DNA of 6,318 nucleotides, taken from an uncultured Desulfobulbaceae bacterium (lineage in GTDB: Bacteria > Desulfobacterota > Desulfobulbia > Desulfobulbales > BM004). Within the stretch, counting starts at the first letter, position 1; the number at the start of each line of letters is the position of its first letter. The stretch spans positions 1 to 6,318 of the forward strand of contig CAMYJP010000124.1 of assembly GCA_947258675.1 (NCBI GenBank). The letters run 5' to 3'. The position numbers and the translations under genes were made by a program. Below are positions 1 to 6,297 of the stretch, piece by piece. A model generated the notes under the pieces. It was not told the DNA's origin and did not search any database. It saw only the letters and a program-made list of their open reading frames with translations.

Positions 1-1
1 C

Positions 2-367
2 GCAGGTTCACTCCTTGAGGTATTTTCAAAGCGGGAGGGCTTTTCCTTTCCAGTGGGCCGGGTTAGAAATCTTTTTTTATATCCTGTCAATTTTCTGGAA
101 GAGCTTGTTCGGGAAAAGATTAATCCCTACGGCCATACAAATGTTAAAGACAGTGTTAAATATGTACGGGAACTTCGAAAAAAATCAAAAGACACAACTG
201 ATGAAAAATTTCTTGAAGAAATTCTTACCATCCGGGTATCGATTTTAGACCCTTTTTTACGATACAGGACGCCTACTATTCCGAATCCGTTAATATCTCT
301 CGATACATCAGCTGGGATGGCGTTGGCGGCAGGACTGGCATTAAGAGGAATGTTATCAAATGAGTGA
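2..367 (+). CDS. pilM: Type IV pilus assembly protein PilM (C-terminal part; gene cut by window start)
   Basis: The frame is open from base 2 to the TGA at 365-367 and gives the last 121 residues; the true start lies outside the window. The ending ALAAGLALRGM matches the C-terminal signature of PilM, the actin-like cytoplasmic ATP-binding protein that docks on the N-terminal tail of PilN and links the pilus motor side to the inner-membrane complex. The opening AGSLLEVFSK.. corresponds to the Gly-rich 'GGxSLLPGL' segment of PilM/FtsA-like folds. Between these two landmarks there are about 75 charged, helical-looking residues, clearly longer than the roughly 20-25 I expect from ordinary PilM. 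The ATP-binding part cannot be checked here. The stop overlaps the pilN start by 8 nt (ATGAGTGA), so the genes are probably translationally coupled. The assignment rests on the C-terminal motif plus the following pilNOPQ order; an MshI-like protein of an MSHA pilus is the main alternative. Confidence 0.8.
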   Translation, partial: AGSLLEVFSKREGFSFPVGRVRNLFLYPVNFLEELVREKINPYGHTNVKDSVKYVRELRKKSKDTTDEKFLEEILTIRVSILDPFLRYRTPTIPNPLISLDTSAGMALAAGLALRGMLSNE

Positions 368-1016
368 GATCGATCTTATCCCGAATGATTGCCGAGAAAG
401 TATCCAACGCAGGAAAGTCGGCAAAAGATTTCTATATATCTTCGTTTGTATGATATTTGCGATTGCCTTGGGAAAAGGCTGGCTGGAATACCTTCTTAAA
501 AATGAAAAAATGGAAACCGATACCCTTAAAAACGGTGAAGTCTTTATTTTAAATCAAAGAGCCATATATGAAGAACTGAACAGTAAACATAATGACTTAA
601 GCAAACGTCTCGAACTTCTCGATCTCCTGCGAGGAGGACCATCTGCAGAACTTATGTTCAGTGTCATAGACAGAGCAATGAACTCTTCGGTATGGTTTAC
701 AAACCTTAAATATTTGCGGGCTGGCGAAGACCAGATAAGGGAACCTACGACAAAAAATACCGGTTACTTCATCGTAGTGCCAAAAGATCAAAAGAAATCT
801 GAAACTTCTCCCTGGCAGAGTTTGATGCGCATGGATATCAAGGGCGAGGCTCTCAGTCATTCCGCTTTAGCTGACTTTGTTAAAAAACTCATTGAGCAGC
901 CGGAGATAAAAGATGTACAGATACAGAGCACTTCAACCAGGAGATATGCTGCCGGCCATGTGGTTGAATATTCGATTGCCGCCCTTATCAATGTTGAAGA
1001 GGACAACCCTTTATGA
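360..1016 (+). CDS. pilN: Type IV pilus inner-membrane protein PilN
   Basis: 218 residues. It is predicted to be a bitopic inner-membrane protein that binds PilM through its short cytoplasmic N terminus and heterodimerises with PilO in the periplasm. The N terminus SEIDLIPND is the family's 'INLLP' PilM-binding motif. A basic stretch (QRRKVGKR, 17-23) precedes one hydrophobic segment at about 24-42, then a charged helical region likely to be coiled coil (about 45-90). After that comes a PilN-type periplasmic fold ('VIDRAMNSSVWFTNLKYL' at about 102-119, then 'MDIKGEALSHSALADFV' at 158-174, typical of the ferredoxin-like domain). A hydrophilic insertion at about 121-155, rich in Lys, Thr and Ser, sits between the two halves. 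The start is supported by AGAGGAA at about 344-350, upstream of ATG 360. The end overlaps pilO by 4 nt (ATGA). GspL/MshI-type proteins are related, but the gene order favours PilN. Confidence 0.9.
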   Translation: MSEIDLIPNDCRESIQRRKVGKRFLYIFVCMIFAIALGKGWLEYLLKNEKMETDTLKNGEVFILNQRAIYEELNSKHNDLSKRLELLDLLRGGPSAELMFSVIDRAMNSSVWFTNLKYLRAGEDQIREPTTKNTGYFIVVPKDQKKSETSPWQSLMRMDIKGEALSHSALADFVKKLIEQPEIKDVQIQSTSTRRYAAGHVVEYSIAALINVEEDNPL

Positions 1017-1576
1017 CTCCTAATATTAATCTAAATTCTATGCCGAGCCGGATCATATATATGGCAATGGTATCTGTCATTGGGTTAACTCTACTTGCTT
1101 CCTACCTCTATCTGTTTAAGAAACCTTACCAGGAATACACTCAACTGAAAGAAAACCGTGATTTGCTGCAGAAGACAGTTGACAGTGGAACTCAGCTTTC
1201 ACAGAACATACTTATTGTCAAAGAAAAAGTAGATGGTATCAAAAAAGAACTCCAGGGAGATGGGCCTGTGATGCCCCTTAATAAAATGATTGCCCATACT
1301 ATTGATCGACTGGATACCATATCATCTCACCATACAATACAGCTTTTAAGTGTTAAACCAACTTCTCCCAAAAAGGTTTTCATGTTCAAAGAAATTCCTT
1401 TTTCTATTGAAGTAAGTGGACAATATTACAGTATTTACCAATGGCTCCAGGAAGTTGAAGAAGGTCTTGGTCCAATGGTTGTAAAGAAATTTGAAATAAT
1501 TCCCCAATCCAGCGAATCCAATCTGCTGATGAAACTGAATATGGTTTCCTATACATCCTCTCAGGAGGGAATATGA
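1013..1576 (+). CDS. pilO: Type IV pilus inner-membrane protein PilO
   Basis: 187 residues, a normal length for PilO, the partner of PilN in the periplasmic alignment subcomplex. One transmembrane helix at about 14-35 is followed by a basic turn (KKP, 36-38) and a coiled-coil region at about 40-80. The C-terminal ferredoxin-like domain (about 86-180) contains the family's strongest signature: 'IQLLSVKP...KEIPFSIEVSGQYYSIYQWLQEVEEGLGP', matching the usual 'lPi.v.v.GsYh.l..Fl..l..l.Rivv'. It overlaps pilN by the ATGA at 1013-1016, with AGAGGA at 998-1003 as ribosome binding site, and overlaps pilP by another ATGA at 1573-1576. Equal stoichiometry with PilN is therefore likely through coupled translation. 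MshJ or GspM are distant alternatives; the core motif and context make PilO preferable. Confidence 0.9.
   Translation: MTPNINLNSMPSRIIYMAMVSVIGLTLLASYLYLFKKPYQEYTQLKENRDLLQKTVDSGTQLSQNILIVKEKVDGIKKELQGDGPVMPLNKMIAHTIDRLDTISSHHTIQLLSVKPTSPKKVFMFKEIPFSIEVSGQYYSIYQWLQEVEEGLGPMVVKKFEIIPQSSESNLLMKLNMVSYTSSQEGI
1563..1568 (+). promoter_or_regulatory. Ribosome binding site of pilP
   Basis: AGGAGG lies 4 nt before ATG 1573, inside the last codons of pilO. It is the strongest Shine-Dalgarno sequence in the pilus operon and fixes the pilP start. Confidence 0.75.
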
Positions 1577-1914
1577 GAATATTTCTATCAATTAGTGCAG
1601 CAATTATGCTCAGCGCTCTGGTCATATCAGAAGAGGCGGGTGCACTCTCCCGCGACCCCTTTGCACGCCCGGACATTCTCTCGCAACCGGCCACCAGCAA
1701 AGTCGACAAAAAATCTACAGTTACAGAGGCCCGGAAACTCAGGCTCAAAGCAACAATGATTGCCGGCAAGTGGTCTATAGCCAATTTAGAAGGCCATTTA
1801 TTGTCGCCCGGAGATGAAATACAGGGTTATAAACTTCTGGAAGTCCATGAAGATAAAGCTATTCTTTTAAAAAACGGAATTAAGGTTACAATCGCCATGG
1901 ATAGTAAAGAATAA
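1573..1914 (+). CDS. pilP: Type IV pilus periplasmic protein PilP
   Basis: 113 residues, shorter than the usual 150-180 of PilP. PilP bridges the PilN-PilO inner-membrane pair and the N-terminal domains of the secretin. A hydrophobic N terminus (about 1-24, likely cut after ..EEAGA) precedes the 'RDPFARP' motif (27-33), the short hallmark shared by PilP and GspC. A small beta domain at about 57-110 follows ('LKATMIAGKWSIANLEG', 'GDEIQGYKLLEVHEDKAILLKNG'), the homology-region fold that contacts the secretin. The protein has no cysteine at all, so there is no lipobox, unlike the classical lipoprotein PilP. The protein must be either soluble in the periplasm or held by an uncleaved N-terminal helix. 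The start has a strong Shine-Dalgarno (AGGAGG at 1563-1568) and overlaps pilO by 4 nt. An MshK-like protein is the alternative name. Confidence 0.85.
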   Translation: MRIFLSISAAIMLSALVISEEAGALSRDPFARPDILSQPATSKVDKKSTVTEARKLRLKATMIAGKWSIANLEGHLLSPGDEIQGYKLLEVHEDKAILLKNGIKVTIAMDSKE

Positions 1915-1922
1915 TGGGATAC

Positions 1923-1927
1923 AAGGA
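1923..1927 (+). promoter_or_regulatory. Ribosome binding site deciding the pilQ start
   Basis: AAGGA with a 7-nt spacer precedes ATG 1935, whereas the earlier in-frame ATG at 1914 has only a weak AAAGA-like sequence upstream. This favours a 575-residue PilQ over the 582-residue form. Confidence 0.55.
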
Positions 1928-1934
1928 ATACCCA

Positions 1935-3662
1935 ATGCTAAAAACTGTTAGTCAGAAGTTCTTCAGGGCAGCCTTGATACTCTTTCTGTTCTTCGTCTTT
2001 TTTGGAAATACAGCCAGGTTTGGCGAAGCCTCAAATCCTGTTGAGGTTATTATCCATTTTGACAAAGGTTCTTATTCCATCAATAACGAAGGCACACGAC
2101 TAATTGAAGAGCTAGCCAGGAACTTTTCACAATGGCAGATACAATCCATTCTGGTAGAAGGATTCAGCGACTTGACCAAACCTTCATCGTCGCGCTCCTA
2201 TTCCGACAATCAAACTTTGAGCAAGCTTCGGGCAGATAGTGTTGCTCATATGCTGCAAGATTTGACCGGCCTGCAAGAATCTTTATTTAAAATTACAGGA
2301 TATGGCACCGAACAATCTGCTTTTCCTAACGACACCGCAGAGGGACGTGCCGCCAACAGGCGGGTGAAGGTGACTATAATCCGTATGGGTGATACTGTTG
2401 TAAATTCTGAAGATCTTCCAAGTGAAGAATTGATTACAGCATCATTTAATGATGTTCCCATTGCCGAAGCTTTTGAGATGCTTTCGAGAAAGGAACGGAT
2501 TAACATTCTTCTGGAAAAGGGTGTTGAAGGAAAAATTAATGCCAATCTCTATAACATGAGCCTCAACGAAGCAATTCATGCCTTAGCCGAATCCGCCGGA
2601 TACTCTGTAGATCGGCAGCATCGTGGTTATCTTATTATGGCCGAGGACAAGATCCAGGAAGAAAAAACAATAATCCGTACTTATAAGGTTCAATATTCTG
2701 ATCCGGAAGAGGTTAAAGATATTCTTTTGGAGCACAAGTCCGAAGCAGGTAAGATAACGGTTCTTAAAGACCGAGACATGCTTGTTATTGAAGACATTTC
2801 AGAATCGATTGAACGCATGCAGGCCATTTTAAAGGAAATAGACAAGCAGCCGAAACAGATTCTGATCGAAGCTAAAATTCTTGAAATTACTCTGGATGAT
2901 ACTGAGACTTTTGGATTGGACTGGTCCAGGCTTTTAAACATTGGTAATGGAACCGGGTCAATCGGGATGCAAGGATTTGCCTCAGACAGTGCCACAGGTT
3001 TTGTGGCAAAACTGACCGATGCAGACAAGATATCCATGGTCTTAAACGTTCTTAGTGAAAAAGGCAGAGTGCATACTCTCAGCACTCCAAAACTATTAGC
3101 CCTGGAAAACCAGGAAGCCTCGGTTATCATTGGTGACCGCCAGGGCTACAAGGTCACAACTACCATCAATCAGGTAACCAATGAAAGCATAGAATTTCTT
3201 GAATCGGGTATTATCCTTAAGGTGACGCCTTCAGTTGACGAGCAGGGACGCATACTGATGAATATCCACCCAGAAGTTAGTACCGGGGCCATTGCCGGCG
3301 ATATACCCTCCCAGACTACAACGGAAGTAACCACCGACCTGCTGGCGGAAAACGGCCAGCCTATATTCATCGGCGGCCTCATAAAAAAGATTAGTGACCG
3401 CAGTCGTGATGGATTACCCGTTCTTGGTGATATTCCACTTTTGGGACTCCTCTTTTCAAGTACCAAGGATATTATAACCAGCAAAGAAACAGTGGTGCTG
3501 ATCACTCCTTATATTATGGGTCAAGATGGAGATGAAAAGTTTCATCAAGAAGCTGTCACTCAAATAAACCGTACTGAAAGCAATTTGGATGATACTATCC
3601 CTGAACCCATAAAATCGAATACCGGTTTTATTTTCAAATCACGGTTGAAAGAAGGAAAGTAA
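1935..3662 (+). CDS. pilQ: Secretin PilQ/MshL family with N-terminal OmpA-type peptidoglycan-binding domain
   Basis: 575 residues from ATG 1935. It is the outer-membrane secretin ring through which the pilus exits. A signal peptide (about 1-33: basic start, hydrophobic LILFLFFVFFG) is followed by an OmpA C-terminal-like domain at about 36-151. That domain contains GFSD (Asp79), the motif N-x2-LS-x2-RA-x2-V-x3-L at 92-107 with Arg99, and the closing EGRAANRRVKV. An STN/N0-type domain is at about 170-235 and one secretin N1/KH-like domain at about 246-303. The secretin core spans about 308-528 and ends in the family signature LPVLGDIPLLG (494-504) and VVLITPYI. A roughly 47-residue hydrophilic tail follows. 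No AMIN domain, usual in PilQ, is visible. An in-frame ATG at 1914 would add seven residues and overlap the pilP stop by 1 nt. I prefer 1935 because AAGGA at 1923-1927 lies 7 nt upstream and the signal peptide then looks standard. 'IHPEVS' and 'FLESGIILKVTP' also resemble MshL. Confidence 0.88.
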   Translation: MLKTVSQKFFRAALILFLFFVFFGNTARFGEASNPVEVIIHFDKGSYSINNEGTRLIEELARNFSQWQIQSILVEGFSDLTKPSSSRSYSDNQTLSKLRADSVAHMLQDLTGLQESLFKITGYGTEQSAFPNDTAEGRAANRRVKVTIIRMGDTVVNSEDLPSEELITASFNDVPIAEAFEMLSRKERINILLEKGVEGKINANLYNMSLNEAIHALAESAGYSVDRQHRGYLIMAEDKIQEEKTIIRTYKVQYSDPEEVKDILLEHKSEAGKITVLKDRDMLVIEDISESIERMQAILKEIDKQPKQILIEAKILEITLDDTETFGLDWSRLLNIGNGTGSIGMQGFASDSATGFVAKLTDADKISMVLNVLSEKGRVHTLSTPKLLALENQEASVIIGDRQGYKVTTTINQVTNESIEFLESGIILKVTPSVDEQGRILMNIHPEVSTGAIAGDIPSQTTTEVTTDLLAENGQPIFIGGLIKKISDRSRDGLPVLGDIPLLGLLFSSTKDIITSKETVVLITPYIMGQDGDEKFHQEAVTQINRTESNLDDTIPEPIKSNTGFIFKSRLKEGK

Positions 3663-3669
3663 AAAGGTA

Positions 3670-5859
3670 TCAAGAATTGATTAATTCCTGAATCTGCTCT
3701 GCCAATGGCCTTGGCTTACCAAGGGCATAGCCCTGTCCGAAATCGACTCCCATCTTTTGCAGCTTTTCAGTTATCGCATCATCTTTGACAAACTCAGCGA
3801 TGGTTTTCAGATTCAGAGTCTGACCAATATGGTTGATAGACTCAACCATTGCTTCCAATGAAGGGTCATGGGCAATTTCCTTTACAAAAGACCCGTCGAT
3901 TTTCAAATAATCCACCGGCAGATCCTTAAGATAAGAAAAGGAACTGAGGCCTGTCCCGAAGTCATCGAGCGAGAAGGAGCATCCTTCCTCCTTTAAAGAG
4001 GTCATAAACCGTTGCGCTTCTGCAAGATTACCGATTGTCGCTGTCTCGGTAATCTCAAAACATATATTCCTGTTTTGTACACCGCTTGAACGCAATTGGC
4101 CGACTATCTCATCGAGAATATTCACTTCCATAATAGTCTGGCCTGACAAATTTATAGACCACACGCATCCTAATGGCTCCAGTAGGGACCAGGATTCGGA
4201 TAATTTGCTCAGTGTGTTTTTAATTACCCACTTATCAATGGCCGGCATCAAGAAGAAACGTTCGGCAGCGGGCAGGAATAGAAAAGGCGAAAGTATTTCC
4301 CCTTTTTCATCCTGCATCCGCAACAGAATTTCAAAATGAACATTATCGGCTCCTTCTTTGAAAGGCCTAATTTCCTGGCAGTAAAGGATAAAACGGTCTT
4401 CACGCAGGGCTTTTTGAATACGGTTTACCCATTGCATCTCTTCCTTGCGCCGCGTAAGATCCTGATCACCCAGTTCATATACCTGAATACGGTTTCTGCC
4501 TGTTTCTTTGGCCGCTTTACAGGCAACCTCTGCATCATCAATTATTTTTTCAGAACTGTCAGTCTCTGATGAAAATACGGCAACACCTATACAGACGCTT
4601 ACTTCGTATTTCTGTTTATTCCATTCAAAATCAAGCCTGTTTACTGCCTTCAGTATTTTTTGGGCAATAGAGCCACTATCCTTCGCGGAACAATTTTCAA
4701 GCAGCAACCCAAATACGTCACCCCCTAATGAGGCTATGATGTCGTCATCCCGTACTGTGTCTTTGATAATACCTGAGACCTTCCTTATCAAAGAATCTCC
4801 AAACCTGTGACCTGCAGTCTCATTAATCACATGCATCTGGTCTATATTTATACACATTACAGTATGGGTTAGCCCCTTGTACTTGGCAATTGCCATTGCT
4901 TTTTTAACGTAATACTCAAAATTTCTTCTGTTTCGCAAACCGGTTTGGGAGTCGTAACTTGACAGGACAATTTTCGATGCCTTTTTGGACATCACTTCAA
5001 GGATGTTCCGATCACTATTTGTAAAGTCTCTTTTTTCACTTGCATTTACACATATCAGGACACCATTTGCATTTCCATCACCATCCAATACAGGACAGGA
5101 TAAAATTTTATGAGGAATACCCGGACAAAGATCCTTCAATAACGGCTCCTGTGGATCATTTATAACAACACATGTGTTCTTCTCTTTGGTCCATGAATAT
5201 AAGTTGAACAATTGTTCGGCAATCCATAACGAGTCTTTTAGAGTATCTCGAGATGACGTGCTGCAAAATGGTCGTTTATCATCCATCAAATAAAGCACCA
5301 CAAGGTTTACATTCAAATATTCGGCGGAATTGTTGACAAGTTGTGTCAATGCCTCTTGACCTTCGGCAAAATCTTTAACTTGATCGTTGGTATCATATAC
5401 CATATTGAGTTCTTCATAACGCTCAGTCAATTCAGCAGCCATTGCTTGAGCTTCCTGAGTCAACGAAAATTCACTGCTAAGACAGGCGGCGATATTTTCT
5501 ATCGCAAAAACGACTGATTGTTGCCTGCCATGCTTTGCCGGATCATCACCCTGGTCGGTGAGCACGGCGATATAGCCGAATGTTTCAAGAGAAACATCTT
5601 CAAGACCCATTCCATAAAGCATTCTGCCGTTACCAGTAGGTCTGCTCAACACTCCTTTATCGCCACCTTCCCAATCTGCCGGATTGAGGTTAAAAAATCC
5701 TAGAGCATCATTAATCACATCTGTGTCAGATAAGTCTTCCGCCAAAAGTGGTATACCTTGTTTATCACAAATCGCAAGGCCTAATGCCTCAGGCAGCAAT
5801 GCGTGCAACAGCCTGGAATATTTCTCAAGATCTAAAGAAGGCATGGGGTTATTTTCCAT
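3670..5859 (-). CDS. GAF-GGDEF-EAL c-di-GMP signalling protein with degenerate GGDVF site
   Basis: 729 residues from ATG 5859, no membrane segment, so cytoplasmic. Order: an unassigned sensor-like N-terminal region (about 10-130); a coiled-coil linker 'AAELTERYEELNMVYDT' (141-157); a GAF domain (about 160-300); GGDEF (about 303-462); EAL (about 475-728). In GGDEF the signature is GGDVF (379-383), which lacks the acidic metal and catalytic residue. The I-site RDDD (370-373), Asp340 and the TAGHRFGDSL motif (349-357) are kept. In EAL the motif is EIL (Glu510), with Asn570, Glu602/Glu605, DDFGTG (Asp632-Asp633), Lys653, Glu689 and Gln709 all present; AEGVE is changed to AEFVK (688-692). I infer no cyclase activity and probable c-di-GMP hydrolysis or binding, tuned by GAF and perhaps by GTP on the dead GGDEF. 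A longer frame opens at 5913, but ATG 5859 has a strong Shine-Dalgarno and the receiver gene occupies the upstream part. Confidence 0.9.
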   Translation of the reverse strand: MENNPMPSLDLEKYSRLLHALLPEALGLAICDKQGIPLLAEDLSDTDVINDALGFFNLNPADWEGGDKGVLSRPTGNGRMLYGMGLEDVSLETFGYIAVLTDQGDDPAKHGRQQSVVFAIENIAACLSSEFSLTQEAQAMAAELTERYEELNMVYDTNDQVKDFAEGQEALTQLVNNSAEYLNVNLVVLYLMDDKRPFCSTSSRDTLKDSLWIAEQLFNLYSWTKEKNTCVVINDPQEPLLKDLCPGIPHKILSCPVLDGDGNANGVLICVNASEKRDFTNSDRNILEVMSKKASKIVLSSYDSQTGLRNRRNFEYYVKKAMAIAKYKGLTHTVMCINIDQMHVINETAGHRFGDSLIRKVSGIIKDTVRDDDIIASLGGDVFGLLLENCSAKDSGSIAQKILKAVNRLDFEWNKQKYEVSVCIGVAVFSSETDSSEKIIDDAEVACKAAKETGRNRIQVYELGDQDLTRRKEEMQWVNRIQKALREDRFILYCQEIRPFKEGADNVHFEILLRMQDEKGEILSPFLFLPAAERFFLMPAIDKWVIKNTLSKLSESWSLLEPLGCVWSINLSGQTIMEVNILDEIVGQLRSSGVQNRNICFEITETATIGNLAEAQRFMTSLKEEGCSFSLDDFGTGLSSFSYLKDLPVDYLKIDGSFVKEIAHDPSLEAMVESINHIGQTLNLKTIAEFVKDDAITEKLQKMGVDFGQGYALGKPRPLAEQIQELINS

Positions 5860-6247
5860 GATTATTCCCCCCTTCCGTTGTCTTAGCCTCAAAATACAAT
5901 TGCAGTAATTCAATCAGTTTTCGAATGGAAACAGGTTTTTCCATAAATATCAAATTGTCGACACTACGAGCCCAATTTCTATGCTCAAACTCCATTCTTG
6001 AAGTTAAAATGCATATTAAGAATTTTCTATCCGGTATTTCTTCTGTAATGCGCAGACATAATTCTTGCCCGTTCATGCGCGGCATTTGAAGGTCAGTGAC
6101 CATCACATCAGGAAACAACTCCTTAATCTTCATCAAAGCAACTTCACCGTTAGGCGCCGTATCTACCTGATAATTTTCTTTCTCCAGAGCCATTTTCAAA
6201 ATTCGAAGGACATGGGGCTGGTCATCCACAAGAAGAATTCTTTTCAT
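5849..6247 (-). CDS. Single-domain CheY-like response regulator receiver
   Basis: 132 residues consisting of one receiver domain (about 1-120) and a short hydrophilic tail, with no output domain. The acidic pocket Asp8-Asp9 (LLVDDQ), the phospho-acceptor Asp52 (VTDLQMPRMNG), the switch Thr82 (ILTSRM) and the invariant Lys104 with cis-proline (MEKPVS) are all present, so phosphorylation should work. It is the first gene of a two-gene unit and overlaps the start of the GAF-GGDEF-EAL gene by 11 nt, so the phospho-signal is probably delivered to that protein or made in fixed ratio with it. The cognate histidine kinase is not in the window. The start ATG at 6245-6247 is the natural N terminus of the fold (MKRILLVDDQ), although only a weak A-rich, Shine-Dalgarno-poor leader precedes it. 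Confidence 0.93.
   Translation of the reverse strand: MKRILLVDDQPHVLRILKMALEKENYQVDTAPNGEVALMKIKELFPDVMVTDLQMPRMNGQELCLRITEEIPDRKFLICILTSRMEFEHRNWARSVDNLIFMEKPVSIRKLIELLQLYFEAKTTEGGNNHGK
5867..5876 (-). promoter_or_regulatory. Ribosome binding site of the GAF-GGDEF-EAL gene
   Basis: On the minus strand GGAAGGGGGG ends 7 nt before ATG 5859. It sits inside the last codons of the receiver gene and rejects the upstream possible start at 5913 as the main initiation site. Confidence 0.7.
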
Positions 6248-6276
6248 TTTGATTTTTTTCTCTGATAAGGCCGCTT

Positions 6277-6293
6277 GTATTTTTCCAAAATAC
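6277..6293. repeat. Perfect inverted repeat upstream of the receiver gene (possible operator or 5' UTR hairpin)
   Basis: GTATTTT-TCC-AAAATAC: two perfect 7-bp arms around a 3-nt spacer, 29 nt before the receiver start codon. It could be a regulator binding site or a weak hairpin in the leader. It has no T-run typical of an intrinsic terminator, and AT-rich arms make chance occurrence possible. Confidence 0.4.
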
Positions 6294-6297
6294 TGGT

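Noticed and set aside
15..248. Alternative plus-strand frame at the window start
   Set aside because: It overlaps the pilM frame, which carries the PilM C-terminal signature and joins pilN by an ATGAGTGA overlap; the alternative has no recognisable motif.
1404..1784. Minus-strand frame spanning the pilO-pilP junction
   Set aside because: Both strands cannot be sensibly coding here; the plus strand shows PilO and PilP motifs and proper start/stop overlap.
2246..3505. Several minus-strand open frames of 99-146 codons inside pilQ
   Set aside because: They are opposite-strand shadows of a secretin frame with clear family motifs; their translations are Ser/Arg-rich low-information sequences without recognisable domains.
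3709..3724. Perfect stem-loop CCTTGG-CTTA-CCAAGG just beyond the pilQ stop, considered as a terminator
   Set aside because: It lies inside the 3' coding part of the EAL gene (the GKP region), is followed by no T-run on either strand, and its bases are explained by the conserved protein motif there.
5860..5913. N-terminal extension of the GAF-GGDEF-EAL protein starting at 5913
   Set aside because: The 18 extra residues lie wholly inside the receiver gene in another frame, do not look like part of a domain, and ATG 5859 has a far better ribosome binding site.
6065..6265. Plus-strand frame antisense to the receiver gene
   Set aside because: It is the shadow of a receiver domain with all catalytic residues in place; it has no ribosome binding site and no recognisable domain.
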